Source: CAZUDI01 sp964618975
Lineage (GTDB): Bacteria > Desulfobacterota > Desulfomonilia > UBA1062
DNA: 34,082 nt
Assembly: GCA_964618975.1 (NCBI GenBank)
Contig: CAZUDI010000042.1
Span: 1 to 34,082, forward strand
Direction of reading: 5' to 3'
The translations under genes and the position numbers were made by a program. This document shows, piece by piece, positions 1-8,140 of this stretch; position 1 is the first letter of the stretch, and every line of letters starts with the position of its first letter. The notes under the pieces are model-generated. The model saw nothing but the letters and a program-made list of their open reading frames with translations. It was not told where the DNA came from and searched no databases.

Positions 1-1605
1 CCGGCCTACTGCATAGAGCAGGGGAAACTCCAGCTGCTCGTCCGTGGCGTCCAGGTCGAGAATGGTCTGGGCGAGCACGTCGCCGGCCGCGGCGATGCCG
101 ATGAAGAACGGCCACCGCAGCCGCAGGTTCACACCGAAGATCGCCGCACCGGCATCGGTATTGGATGCCTTGAGGTAAGCCTCCTGGCTCCAAGTGGTGC
201 CGCTGTGGGTGAAGACATACACCGCACCGCTCAGACTTGCTGCGTTATCGGCTTGGTCGCTGTTTATCCCCGTGGCGCTGCTGTCTTCACCATAAGCCCC
301 CACCGCGAGCGTATCGCCGGACAGGGAGACGCTTGAGCCAAAATAATCATCTGCTCCGGTATTAGAGGCCTTGAGGTAGGCATCCTGGCTCCAAGTGGTG
401 CCGCTGCGAGTGAAAACGTATGCCGCCCCGCTATCAACAGCACTGTTATCCATTTCGTTGCCATCCACCCCCGTGGCGCTGCTTTCTTCACCCCAGGCCC
501 CCACCGCAAGGGTGTCGCCGGAAAGGGAGACACTATAGCCAAAAGCATTTTCTGCGTCGGTATTGGACGCCTTGATATAGGCCTCCTGGGACCAGGTGGT
601 GCCGCTGCGGGTGAAGATGTAAACCGCCCCACTCCCATTGGCTGCGTTATCGGCCTGGTTGCCGTTTATCCCCGTGGCGCAGCTGTCTTCCAACCAGGCC
701 CCCACTGCGAGGGTGTCGCCGGAAAGGGAAATGCTATAACCGAAAAAATCATCTGCGTCGCTGTTGGAGGCCTTGAGGTAGGCCTCCTGGCTCCAGGTGG
801 TGCCACTGCGGGTGAAGACATACACCGCCCCGCTGTCAACGGCAGCGTTATTGTTCTGGTCGCCGTTCACCCCTGTGGCGCTGCTGTCCTCTCTATTGGC
901 CCCCACTGCGAGGGTGTCACCGGAAAGGGAAATGCTACAACCGAAAAAATCATCTGCGTCGCTGTTGGAGGCCTTGAGGTAAGCCTCCTGGCTCCAGGTG
1001 GTTCCACTGCGGGTGAAGACGTAGACCGCCCCGCTATTAACAGCGCTGTTATCCATCTCGTTGCCATCCACCCCCGTGGCGCTGCTGGCTTCAGCAAAGG
1101 CCCCCACTGCGAGGGTGTCACCAGAAAGGGATACGCTTAAGCCAAAACCATCACTTGTGTCGGTATTGGAGGCCTTGATGTAGGCCTCCTGTGTGAGATA
1201 CCCGGCGGCTATGGTATAGGTCGTGGTCGTGAAACCGTCCTCCGCGGTGACCGTCACGGTAATGGTGTTTTCTCCCGGATCAAGGATGATAGCCGCTGAC
1301 GGCTGCCCTGACACCACGGGTGTCCCATCGACCGTGATCGTTGCGCCGTCATCCTCGGCCGTCGGCGTGAGTATGATCGAGTCCTGTCCGACGAACATGG
1401 TGGCATATTCTGTCGTGGCGGCAGAGAACGAAGGGTTCAGTGCCCCGTAGGACAGGGTCAGAGACGCCAGGTTGGCATTGTCTGACAGCGATGCCGGGTC
1501 ATCATCGCGGACGATCCAGCCGTCATTGCTGCCGCCTCCGCAGCCGGCACACAGGAAAAAGAGCGAAAAAAGCAATACCAGTCGACGGGTGAAAGGCATC
1601 GTCAT
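1..1605 (-). CDS. FG-GAP-type repeat lipoprotein with cadherin-like domain (partial)
   Basis: Partial gene; the reading frame is still open at the left edge (535 codons visible). The ATG at 1605 has an AGGAG seven bases upstream. Residues 1-19 form a signal peptide ending in a lipobox-like LCAGC, so the mature protein is probably lipid-anchored. Residues about 35-130 look like a cadherin-like beta-sandwich domain (SLTLS, YTIA pattern). From about residue 132 there are five complete repeats of 66-67 residues, each with the pattern QEAYLKASN, FG, SLSGDTLAVGA, SSATG, GAVYVFTRSGTTW, plus the start of a sixth. This matches FG-GAP/integrin-like beta-propeller blades. Family knowledge suggests an extracellular adhesion or surface role; the substrate is unknown. 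The sixth repeat departs from the pattern after FG (residue about 490), and the last ~45 residues are unlike the rest. The DNA of the repeats is very similar between copies. Confidence 0.85.
   Translation of the reverse strand, partial: MTMPFTRRLVLLFSLFFLCAGCGGGSNDGWIVRDDDPASLSDNANLASLTLSYGALNPSFSAATTEYATMFVGQDSIILTPTAEDDGATITVDGTPVVSGQPSAAIILDPGENTITVTVTAEDGFTTTTYTIAAGYLTQEAYIKASNTDTSDGFGLSVSLSGDTLAVGAFAEASSATGVDGNEMDNSAVNSGAVYVFTRSGTTWSQEAYLKASNSDADDFFGCSISLSGDTLAVGANREDSSATGVNGDQNNNAAVDSGAVYVFTRSGTTWSQEAYLKASNSDADDFFGYSISLSGDTLAVGAWLEDSCATGINGNQADNAANGSGAVYIFTRSGTTWSQEAYIKASNTDAENAFGYSVSLSGDTLAVGAWGEESSATGVDGNEMDNSAVDSGAAYVFTRSGTTWSQDAYLKASNTGADDYFGSSVSLSGDTLAVGAYGEDSSATGINSDQADNAASLSGAVYVFTHSGTTWSQEAYLKASNTDAGAAIFGVNLRLRWPFFIGIAAAGDVLAQTILDLDATDEQLEFPLLYAVGR
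160..1200 (-). repeat. Coding tandem repeats of about 200 bp inside the FG-GAP gene
   Basis: The motif gcctcctggctccaggtgg and its close variants recur near 177, 372, 582, 782 and 985, with a truncated form near 1185. Each unit encodes one FG-GAP-like blade. Long stretches of neighbouring units are identical at the DNA level, for example around 777-850 and 980-1050, which suggests recent duplication or gene conversion within the gene. Confidence 0.85.
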
Positions 1606-1742
1606 AACATAGCTCCTATCAGGGGAAATAGGGAAATAGGGGACGTCCATGATATTTGGAAATTTCATATGTCTGTTGTAACAAATGATTTCGAAGTTTA
1701 AAACCAAATGTAAATATTTCAGGGATATTCCCTGTTTGCTGG
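1606..1742. other. Intergenic region with GGGGACGTCC motif and a small hairpin
   Basis: AT-rich spacer between the lipoprotein gene and the ywbE-like gene. It holds the motif GGGGACGTCC at 1639-1648, next to the short repeat gggaaatag. At 1720-1734 there is a perfect inverted repeat CAGGGA-tat-TCCCTG. This lies just beyond the stop of the ywbE-like gene and could be a weak terminator for it, although no clear T run follows on the minus strand. Confidence 0.4.
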
Positions 1743-1943
1743 TTACCCCTGTTCCAGAATCCCCTTCACCCGCCCCACGCTCCCGTCCGACAGGCGCACC
1801 TTGATCCCGTGGGGATGGCTGGCCGATCGGGTGAGGATCTCCCGGACGATCCCCTCCGTGAGCCTGCCGCTGCGCTGGTCCTGTTTCTGCACCACCCTGA
1901 CACGCGCTCCGGGCCGGATGTCGGCACGCCTTTTTCCATCCAT
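1743..1943 (-). CDS. ywbE: YwbE family protein
   Basis: Small protein of 66 residues of unknown biochemical role. The sequence MDGKRRADIRPG, then KQDQRSGRLTEGIV, then HPHGIKVRL and GSVGRVK is the full-length pattern of the YwbE (DUF2196) family, as I know it from Bacillus and many other bacteria. I chose the ATG at 1943 because family members begin at this MDG and a GAGAGG lies eight bases upstream. A longer frame back to 2000 exists, but its first 19 residues are not family-like. It is transcribed away from the response regulator at 2252, with a dispersed repeat between them. The family has no established function, so only membership is claimed. Confidence 0.85.
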   Translation of the reverse strand: MDGKRRADIRPGARVRVVQKQDQRSGRLTEGIVREILTRSASHPHGIKVRLSDGSVGRVKGILEQG

Positions 1944-2020
1944 GATATTGACCTCTCTCCCTGAACGACAAGCATACTCCCTACCGCGGAAGAAAGGCAA
2001 AGGATATCATAGTCATGAGC

Positions 2021-2096
2021 ATGAACCCCAGGGCAAGCTTTTGTCCCTGCTCGCCGCTGCGAGCAGCGGTGAATTCGACCCTCAGGCATTCAGATT
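2021..2096 (+). repeat. Dispersed intergenic hairpin repeat, copy 1
   Basis: Begins with atgaaccccagggcaagc and ends with gaccctcaggc. The centre forms CTGCTCGC-cgct-GCGAGCAG, a perfect 8-bp stem. Compared with the family consensus CTGCTTGC/GCAAGCAG, both sides of one base pair have changed together (T:A to C:G). It lies between the divergent ywbE-like and response regulator genes. Confidence 0.75.
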
Positions 2097-2251
2097 TATC
2101 GTTTTTCATGGATGCATCTCACGTCCACCCTCCCCTTGGCATGCAGGCCGTCGCGAAGAACAGCTTCCGGGCCGGAACAGATCGAGTGCGGCGATCCTCA
2201 CAATCATCCCATACTTTCATCATCGTTTCTTCACAGACAGGTGGCACCTCT

Positions 2252-2686
2252 ATGCCTATGGAACGCGCTGAAAGGGACATACGGATACTCCTGATCGACG
2301 ACGAGGCGGCCGTGCTCGACGTGACCAAGAGCATCCTGGAGTGGATCGGTTATCGGGTGACAGCGACATCGAGCAGTGTCAAGGCCCTCAGTCTGTTCGG
2401 GGAGGACCCTAACCGCTACGATCTGGCGATCACCGACATGCACCTGCCCGTACTCATGGGCGACAAGCTGGCACGGCAGATCAGGAAGATCCGGCTCGAC
2501 GTGCCGGTGATTCTCTTCAGCGGAGACACCGGACAGCTCACCCGGCAGCGGGCTTTAGAGACAGGCATCCGGGAGTTCGTCCGCAAGCCCTCAAAGATGG
2601 AAGACCTGACCAGGGTTGTGCACAAGGTGCTGGAGGGCGATTCCCCACAGGCCAGACGCGGGAGCGGTTGTCAGCTACCTGGATGA
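2252..2686 (+). CDS. Single-domain response regulator (CheY-like receiver)
   Basis: A 144-residue stand-alone receiver domain. Residues 10-15 give the first beta strand. D16 and D17 are the acidic pair, D62 in TDMHLP is the expected phosphoacceptor, S90 in FSGD is the switch Ser/Thr position, and K112 in VRKP is the conserved lysine. No output domain follows, only a short polar tail after residue 130. I chose the ATG at 2252 because AGGTGG sits seven bases upstream; the longer frame from 2015 would translate the dispersed repeat. No histidine kinase lies next to it, so its partner is unknown. It may act by protein-protein contact, as CheY or Spo0F do. Confidence 0.85.
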   Translation: MPMERAERDIRILLIDDEAAVLDVTKSILEWIGYRVTATSSSVKALSLFGEDPNRYDLAITDMHLPVLMGDKLARQIRKIRLDVPVILFSGDTGQLTRQRALETGIREFVRKPSKMEDLTRVVHKVLEGDSPQARRGSGCQLPG

Positions 2687-2752
2687 AACCCGGCTCCAGA
2701 GGCGCCACCAGGCTCCATCGAAAAACGCTTCCGGCAGGCCGGCATTCGGGGG

Positions 2753-3223
2753 CTAGCCTTCGATCAGGGCCTCGATCTCCGACAGATGCAGCTTCAGATG
2801 CCACAGATACCCTTCGATGAGCGTCTGAAGGGTCTCCCGGGTGCCTTCGAAGTCATGCCAGGTATGGGTCAGGCACGCTTCATCGACGTTCCCGATGATG
2901 TGCACCAGATGCAGGTTGTATAACCTCCAGAAGGAGACCAGCCGGTCCCACGGCTCTTCCTGATAGTTCTGGATGGCGATCCAGCGGTCGTTGTCCTGGC
3001 GGTAATCCGGGAACTCCAGGTTTTCATGGTACTGCAGCCGCACGATGCGATGGTGATTGTTGACCGCCGAATCGACCAGATGCCCGAGGATCTGCCTGAT
3101 CGTCCGGTTCTGGCGGTTCCGACGCTCACGGATGACCGCTTCGGGCAGGTCCGCCAGCCGGGGGCTCCAGCCCTCTGCGAGCCCGGTGATCGCTTCCTGT
3201 ACGTTCGCAAACATATCGCGCAT
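2753..3223 (-). CDS. DinB-fold family protein
   Basis: A 156-residue protein with the features of the DinB/YfiT four-helix-bundle superfamily: an N-terminal helix, GHLVDSA with H48, and a C-terminal WHLKLHLSEIEAL segment with H142 and H146. These three histidines are the expected metal-binding triad. Family members are metal-dependent and often thiol-related transferases, or have no known role; the substrate cannot be told here. The ATG at 3223 has AAGGA seven bases upstream. The gene stands alone, between the response regulator (opposite strand) and recQ (same strand, with a 221-base gap carrying a dispersed repeat). Confidence 0.75.
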   Translation of the reverse strand: MRDMFANVQEAITGLAEGWSPRLADLPEAVIRERRNRQNRTIRQILGHLVDSAVNNHHRIVRLQYHENLEFPDYRQDNDRWIAIQNYQEEPWDRLVSFWRLYNLHLVHIIGNVDEACLTHTWHDFEGTRETLQTLIEGYLWHLKLHLSEIEALIEG

Positions 3224-3321
3224 AGGCCCGTCCTTTCTTCTTTACCGCCTGTCTTCAGGCAGCACCTGCATTTGTCAGCCCCACGGCCGCCGGCGCGTAC
3301 CCTCCCCCCGCAGCCCTAGGG

Positions 3322-3390
3322 GTATGAACCCCTGAGTGAGCCTCAAGGCTCTCCTTTTCGCCGCAAACGGCGGGAAATGTGTCCCGGAGC
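3322..3390 (+). repeat. Dispersed intergenic hairpin repeat, copy 2
   Basis: Degenerate copy that starts with ggtatgaacccctgag and ends with tcccggagc. The core ccgcaaacggcggg keeps the right half of the family stem. It lies between the DinB-like gene and recQ. Confidence 0.55.
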
Positions 3391-3444
3391 CAAGGTATCG
3401 CCCCGGGCGTGGGTCCCCTGTTGCACGGGTTCTTCCCTCCTGTC

Positions 3445-5247
3445 TCACTTTCCCGCCAAAAAGCGCCCGATCTCGGCCAGGAACTCGGCGCCGTAGCGCT
3501 CCAGCTTGTGCCGGCCCACGCCGCTGATCCTCAGGAAGGCCTCTTCGTCGGTGGGCCGGAACGCGGCCATCTCACTCAAGCTCTTGTCGCTGAAGATGAC
3601 AAAGGGCGGCACCCCGGCCTCGTCGGCCAGGGATTTGCGCAAGCGTCGCAGGCGCTCGAAGAGCTCCGGTTCATAGTCGAGCTCGCCCTTTTTGCGGCGG
3701 GCCGAGTGCGCGGCGGTCAGCGGACGCACGCGCGGTCGGGCCATGCTGAGCGTCTCCGTGCCGCTGAGCAGCGGCCGGGCCGCGGGCCGGAGCTTGAGCA
3801 CCGAAAAGTCGGCCAGGTCCTGCTCCAGGTAGCCGCGCTGCACCAGGTGGCGCAGGAGGGCCTGCCAGTATTCCTGGCCCTTGTCGGCCCCGATGCCGTA
3901 GGTGGAGAGCCGGTCGTGGCCCAGCTGCAGCAGGCGCTCCCTGCGCGAGCCGCGCAGGACCTCGACGACGTGCTGCAGCCCGAAGCGCTGGCCCACGCGG
4001 TAGACGCACGAGAGGGCCTTGCGGGCGTCCTCGGTGATATCGATCAGCTCGGGCGGGTGCAGGCAGACGTCGCAGTTGCCGCAGTCCTCCTGCAGGTGAT
4101 CGTCGAAGTAGTTCAGCAGGATGCGGCGGCGGCAGCTCAGGGCCTCGGCATAGCCCACCATGGCGTTGAGCTTGTGCAGTTCGATGCGGCGCTGCGCCTC
4201 GTCGGCGCCCTTTTCGATCAGGCTGCGGGCCACGGCCACATCGCCCAGGCCGAAGAGCAGCAAGGCCTCGGCCGGCAGGCCGTCGCGGCCGGCCCGGCCG
4301 GTCTCCTGGTAGTAGCTCTCGATGTTCTTGGGGATATCGTAGTGCACCACGAAACGGATGTTGGACTTGTCGATCCCCATGCCGAAGGCCACGGTGGCCA
4401 CGATGATGTCGATGTCGTCGCGCAGGAAGGCGTCCTGGGCCTGCGCGCGCTCGGTGCCGGAGAGCCCGGCGTGGTAGGGGGCGGCCCGGTAGCCGGCCCG
4501 CAGGAGCCTGGCGGCCACCTGCTCCACCCGCCGGCGGCTCAGGCAGTAGACGATGCCGGCCTCCCCGGGACGGCCCTCCAGGAAATCCGTCAGCTGCGAG
4601 AAGGGTTTAAGCTTGTCCACGACCGTATAGCGGATGTTGGGTCTATCGAAGCCCGCGACAAAGCAGCGCGTCTTGGGCAGGTCGAGGCGCTGCACGATAT
4701 CGCGGCGGGTATGGGCCTCGGCCGTGGCGGTCAGGGCAACCAGCGGCACCCCGGGGAACAGGCGGCGCAGCTGGCCCAGCTGGAGGTATTCCGGCCGGAA
4801 GTCGTGGCCCCACTGCGAGATGCAGTGGGCCTCGTCAATGGCGAACAGCGCCACCTTGAGTCCCTGGAGGCGCTCCAGGAAGCCCGGGCTCATCAGGCGC
4901 TCCGGGGCGACGTAGATCAGATCCAGAGCGCCTTGGTGCAGCCGGCCCAGCACCCGGCGGGCCTCGCCCTCGTCGAGGGTGGAGTTGTAGAAGGCCGCCC
5001 TGACCCCGCAGGTCTTCAGGGCCTCCACCTGGTCCTGCATGAGCGCGATCAAAGGCGAGACCACCACCCCCACCCCGCTCAAATGCAGGGCCGGGATCTG
5101 GTAGCACAGCGACTTTCCGCCGCCGGTGGGCATAAGCACGAAGGCATCCTGCCCCTCGATCAGGCCTTCGATGATCTCCCGCTGATGCGGCCGGAAGGCG
5201 GCATAGCCGAAGACTTCCTGCAGGGTTTCATCTATCGTGGTCTCCAT
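3445..5247 (-). CDS. recQ: ATP-dependent DNA helicase RecQ
   Basis: A 600-residue RecQ helicase, close to the ~610 residues of E. coli RecQ. It unwinds DNA 3' to 5' in recombinational repair (family knowledge). Visible motifs: Walker A MPTGGGKS (39-46), motif Ia SPLIALMQDQ (64-73), DEAH box (138-141) followed by CISQWGHDFRPEY, and motif VI QETGRAGRDG. A zinc-binding cluster of four cysteines (CRRR, then CGNCDVC) precedes the winged-helix RQC region. A C-terminal HRDC domain occupies roughly the last 80 residues (LRRLRKSLAD to FLAEIG). I chose the ATG at 5247 by family length and the METT start; the SD (AAGG, 11 bases away) is weak. A longer frame back to 5409 has no family-like sequence. Confidence 0.95.
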   Translation of the reverse strand: METTIDETLQEVFGYAAFRPHQREIIEGLIEGQDAFVLMPTGGGKSLCYQIPALHLSGVGVVVSPLIALMQDQVEALKTCGVRAAFYNSTLDEGEARRVLGRLHQGALDLIYVAPERLMSPGFLERLQGLKVALFAIDEAHCISQWGHDFRPEYLQLGQLRRLFPGVPLVALTATAEAHTRRDIVQRLDLPKTRCFVAGFDRPNIRYTVVDKLKPFSQLTDFLEGRPGEAGIVYCLSRRRVEQVAARLLRAGYRAAPYHAGLSGTERAQAQDAFLRDDIDIIVATVAFGMGIDKSNIRFVVHYDIPKNIESYYQETGRAGRDGLPAEALLLFGLGDVAVARSLIEKGADEAQRRIELHKLNAMVGYAEALSCRRRILLNYFDDHLQEDCGNCDVCLHPPELIDITEDARKALSCVYRVGQRFGLQHVVEVLRGSRRERLLQLGHDRLSTYGIGADKGQEYWQALLRHLVQRGYLEQDLADFSVLKLRPAARPLLSGTETLSMARPRVRPLTAAHSARRKKGELDYEPELFERLRRLRKSLADEAGVPPFVIFSDKSLSEMAAFRPTDEEAFLRISGVGRHKLERYGAEFLAEIGRFLAGK

Positions 5248-5429
5248 CGTCGCACATACCTTAGCCGGGCCTGGGGGCAGGCCTCGAGCGCCAGACATTC
5301 CTAACACAATCCGCCCCCGCAAAGGGAGCGCAAATCGCCCGCCGGCACCGGGGACAAACCCGCCTCCCCCGGAAAACCCGTGGCTCCCCGGCCAGACCCC
5401 CTCAACCACACCGTATGGAGATCACTGGC

Positions 5430-5499
5430 ATGTGCCCCGAGGCAAGCTTTTGCCGCTGCCTGCCGCCAGGAGGTAGGGGAATCAGAACCATAGCGAATC
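5430..5499 (+). repeat. Dispersed intergenic hairpin repeat, copy 3
   Basis: Starts with atgtgccccgaggcaagc and ends with gaaccatagcgaatc. It is followed after about 11 bases by copy 4 in the same orientation, giving a tandem pair upstream of recQ. Confidence 0.65.
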
Positions 5500-5510
5500 A
5501 TCGGTATTTA

Positions 5511-5575
5511 TCACACGGCAAGTTTTTACCCCTGCCTGCCGACGCAAGCAGCGGGGAATGCGACCCGGAGCGATA
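5511..5575 (+). repeat. Dispersed intergenic hairpin repeat, copy 4
   Basis: Contains the best-preserved core: cccctgcctgc-cgac-gcaagcagcgggg folds into a long stem with one mismatch and one bulge. The 3' box gacccggagcgat is present. It lies between the recQ start and the end of the M48 protease gene. Confidence 0.75.
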
Positions 5576-5695
5576 GAAAATGCGGGCCTCCGGCGACGGC
5601 ATGGCCGTTATGGGGTTTACTCATTCCGGCGAAAAGAAGAGCTGCAGCCGCCCTGTGCGGATCTTAAGGGGGGCGCTCCTTCCTTCAGTTCTCGA

Positions 5696-7186
5696 TCATT
5701 CCACCCGGATCACGTTCCCGCACCGGCTGCACGAAAGCTGCCGCAGCCGGAAGGCGGGCGAAAGCTGGTAATGGCGGCCACAGCTGCTACAGTCGAAGCC
5801 CTGCCACTGCCCCGGAAGGCGGGCGACCACCTGTTCCTTGCGCTCGGCGGACCCCGGCGCGGCCGAGGCTTGCGGCTGTCTCTTGTCCGCGCGCCCGGCC
5901 GACATGGCGGCGGCCGCCGCCAGGATGGCGGCCACGTGCTCCCGGCCTACCTCCGGGATGCGGTGGACGGCGCCACACCGGGGACAGGTGAAGGTGCTCT
6001 GGGCATAATCGGGCGGGACCTTGATCTGCATGCCGCAGGCACAGGGGATGAAGGCGAAGCCGTTCACGGCGCGGATGATGTCGCCGGAACGCTTCCGGGC
6101 CGCGGCGACATTTGCGGCCATAGCGACACTCTGGGCCTGCGGCCCGCGCTGGTCGACCTTCTGGGCCAGGGGCGACCGGTTGAGATCGCCCCCCCTGATC
6201 AGGGCCCGCCGGCTGCCGGTGACGCGCCGATAGGACTTCAGGTATTCCCCGTACCCGGCGCCGCCGGCCATACCCTTAAGAATGCCGATGCGCCGCTCGA
6301 GGGGCGGATGGGTGGCAAAGGCGTTGTCGCTGAGCTGCGGCCGGTAGGGGTTGACGATGTAGAAGGGCGCCGTGGCGCTCGGGGCCGTGGTCAGGCGCGC
6401 CGGGGAGCGTCGCATCTTTTCCAGGGCCGCTGCCAGGCCTGCGGGATAGCGCGTCAGGCGCGCGCTGGTGGCGTCCGCCAGGTATTCGCGCTTGCGCGAG
6501 GCCGAAAAATAGAGCAGGCGCGAAAAGAGCGGGCCAAAGATGGCCAGCAGCAGGGCCATGATCAGGAGATAGCCCCCCGCCCTGCCGCCGGAGCCCTTCC
6601 GGGAGCGGGAGCGGTAGCGGCGGCCGCCCGAAAAGCGCAGATTGCGCAAAAAGATATCGGAGAGGAAGCAGGTGGCCCCCAGCATGGTGGCGGCCACCGT
6701 CATGTAGAGGATATCGCGGTTGATGATGTGCCCGATCTCGTGGGCCACGACCCCCTGCAGCTCGTCGCGGTTGCACAACGCCAGCAGGCCGGCCGTGACG
6801 CAGACCGCGCAGTCGGCCGGTGAGCGGCCCACGGCAAAGGCGTTCGGCGACGGATCGTCCATCACGAAGATGCGCGGCATGCGGTGCATGCCGGCGGCCA
6901 GCTGCATCTCCTCCACCACGTTGTGGAGCTGGGGCCAGCTCTGTCGGTCCACCTCGTGCGCGCCGGCCAGGTGCAGAAAGATGTCGTCGGCCGCCGTCAG
7001 CGAGACCGCCAGCATCGCAAGCCAGACCAGGGCGGCTACCAGCAGGCCGGCCCAGCCGGCGAGCGGGTGGAAGTCTCCGCCGAGATAGACCCCCAGCAGG
7101 TAGCCCAGAGCGGCCAGGAGCGCGCCCATCAGGACGATGAGCAGCACCGTCTTGCGCTTGTTGGCGGCGATGATGCTCCAGAACAT
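5696..7186 (-). CDS. HtpX-like M48 zinc metalloprotease with two C-terminal zinc ribbons
   Basis: A 496-residue membrane protease. Hydrophobic segments lie at about 14-34, 45-63, 162-178 and 205-228. The zinc site is complete: H149-E-I-G-H153, with a third ligand E234 in REYLADA. In the HtpX family this enzyme degrades misfolded inner-membrane proteins. Typical HtpX proteins are about 280-300 residues and end soon after the region seen here near 310. This one adds about 180 residues holding two four-Cys zinc ribbons: C382/C384 with C401/C404, and C466/C469 with C486/C489. They are separated by an Ala-rich linker. It starts 3 bases after the lemA stop, so the two are almost certainly co-transcribed. 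The extra ribbons may bind substrate, lipid-modified partners or nucleic acid (inference). Confidence 0.88.
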   Translation of the reverse strand: MFWSIIAANKRKTVLLIVLMGALLAALGYLLGVYLGGDFHPLAGWAGLLVAALVWLAMLAVSLTAADDIFLHLAGAHEVDRQSWPQLHNVVEEMQLAAGMHRMPRIFVMDDPSPNAFAVGRSPADCAVCVTAGLLALCNRDELQGVVAHEIGHIINRDILYMTVAATMLGATCFLSDIFLRNLRFSGGRRYRSRSRKGSGGRAGGYLLIMALLLAIFGPLFSRLLYFSASRKREYLADATSARLTRYPAGLAAALEKMRRSPARLTTAPSATAPFYIVNPYRPQLSDNAFATHPPLERRIGILKGMAGGAGYGEYLKSYRRVTGSRRALIRGGDLNRSPLAQKVDQRGPQAQSVAMAANVAAARKRSGDIIRAVNGFAFIPCACGMQIKVPPDYAQSTFTCPRCGAVHRIPEVGREHVAAILAAAAAMSAGRADKRQPQASAAPGSAERKEQVVARLPGQWQGFDCSSCGRHYQLSPAFRLRQLSCSRCGNVIRVE

Positions 7187-7189
7187 CTC

Positions 7190-7756
7190 TCAGAACCGGA
7201 CCTGGGGGGCCTGGCGCTCGGAGAGGTCCTCCATCTCGAAATATTCTTCCTGCCGGAAGGCGAACAGGTTCGCCACGAGGTTGGAGGGGAACATCTCCAC
7301 CTTGTTGTTGAGGAAGAGCACCTGGTCGTTGTAGGCCTGGCGGGCAAAGGCGATGCGGTTCTCGGTGCTGGTGAGCTCCTCCTGCAGGGAGAGGAAGTTT
7401 GTGTTGGCCTTGAGCTCGGGATAGTTCTCCACGACCATATTGAAGGCGGACAGCGCCTGGCTCAGGCGGGTTTCGGCCTGGCCGGCCTCTTTCACGGAGC
7501 GCGCCCCGGCCGCCCTGGCGCGGGCCTCGGTGATGGCCGTGAAGGTTTCCCGCTCATGCTGCATATAGCCCCTGGCGGTTTCCACCAGGTTGGGGATCAG
7601 GTCATGGCGCCTCTTGAGCTGCACATCGATCTGCGACCAGGCATTGCGAACCTGGTTCCTCAGGCCCACCAGGCCGTTATAGACGGCCGCACCTGTGAGG
7701 ACCAGGGCCAGGACCACCCCTGCCAGGACCATGAGAACGATTGCTCCTGCCGACAT
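7190..7756 (-). CDS. lemA: LemA family membrane protein
   Basis: A 188-residue LemA protein. One N-terminal membrane segment (about residues 5-27) is followed by a long helical domain with the family signatures LVGLRNQVRNAWSQIDVQLK, RRHDLIPNLVE, then LSALSAF-type helix, YPELKAN and ENRIAFARQAYND. LemA proteins are inner-membrane proteins often found beside HtpX-type proteases. The molecular role is unknown. I chose the ATG at 7756 because a perfect AGGAGG lies five bases upstream; a GTG two codons earlier overlaps that SD. It is the middle gene of a three-gene operon with the zinc-finger gene before it and the M48 protease after it. Confidence 0.93.
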   Translation of the reverse strand: MSAGAIVLMVLAGVVLALVLTGAAVYNGLVGLRNQVRNAWSQIDVQLKRRHDLIPNLVETARGYMQHERETFTAITEARARAAGARSVKEAGQAETRLSQALSAFNMVVENYPELKANTNFLSLQEELTSTENRIAFARQAYNDQVLFLNNKVEMFPSNLVANLFAFRQEEYFEMEDLSERQAPQVRF

Positions 7757-7765
7757 ACTCACCTC

Positions 7766-8140
7766 CTAAGCTCGGTCGCTGGCCAGCATCTCGTCCAGCA
7801 GTCCGACCAGCGGCCCCGGGGAGCCCTCCCCCAGCACCTCGCGCAGCTCGCGGTGATCGAACCAGATACCGTGTCGTTCGCAGCGGTCCAGCACCGTCGC
7901 ATGACGCCCGAGAAGAACCTTGGGCATAAGCTTGCCGCAGACCGGACAGCGCCGGTCCCTCGCTTTTGTGCGGGCGGGCCGCACGTCCTCCACAGACTCC
8001 CCGGGCGCGCCCGGGCGCTCCCGCAACAGCTCCAGTTCGCCCTCGTCCAGCCAGACGCCGCGGCAGCTGGGGCAGTAATCGATCTCCAGACCGGCAAACT
8101 CCAGGGACACCAGACTATGGCGGCAATGGGGACATTCCAT
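7766..8140 (-). CDS. TFIIB-type zinc-finger protein
   Basis: A 124-residue cytosolic protein with two zinc-binding units. The first has C3/C6 and C23/C26 followed by RGVWLDEGELELL, the classic zf-TFIIB (PF13453-like) pattern. The second has C65/C68 and C87/H90 followed by HGIWFDHRELREVL, so the protein is a diverged internal duplication. I chose the ATG at 8140 because family members begin MxCPxC; longer in-frame starts upstream are not family-like. The SD is modest. Its stop codon touches the lemA ribosome binding site, so it leads the operon with lemA and the M48 protease. Its function is unknown; a role as a zinc-dependent adaptor for the protease is inference. Confidence 0.85.
   Translation of the reverse strand: MECPHCRHSLVSLEFAGLEIDYCPSCRGVWLDEGELELLRERPGAPGESVEDVRPARTKARDRRCPVCGKLMPKVLLGRHATVLDRCERHGIWFDHRELREVLGEGSPGPLVGLLDEMLASDRA

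Noticed and set aside
160..1200. Regular repeats as a CRISPR array
   Set aside because: The unit is about 200 bp, in frame and encodes FG-GAP blades; there are no short identical repeats with unique spacers.
2242..2258. TGGCAC-N5-TGCC as a sigma54 promoter
   Set aside because: It overlaps the ribosome binding site and start codon of the response regulator, so it cannot serve as its promoter.
3379..5304. 641-codon plus-strand open frame
   Set aside because: It lies antisense to recQ, whose motifs are complete. Long antisense frames are expected in high-G+C coding DNA, and this one shows no domain and has Gln/Val/Ala-rich noise composition.
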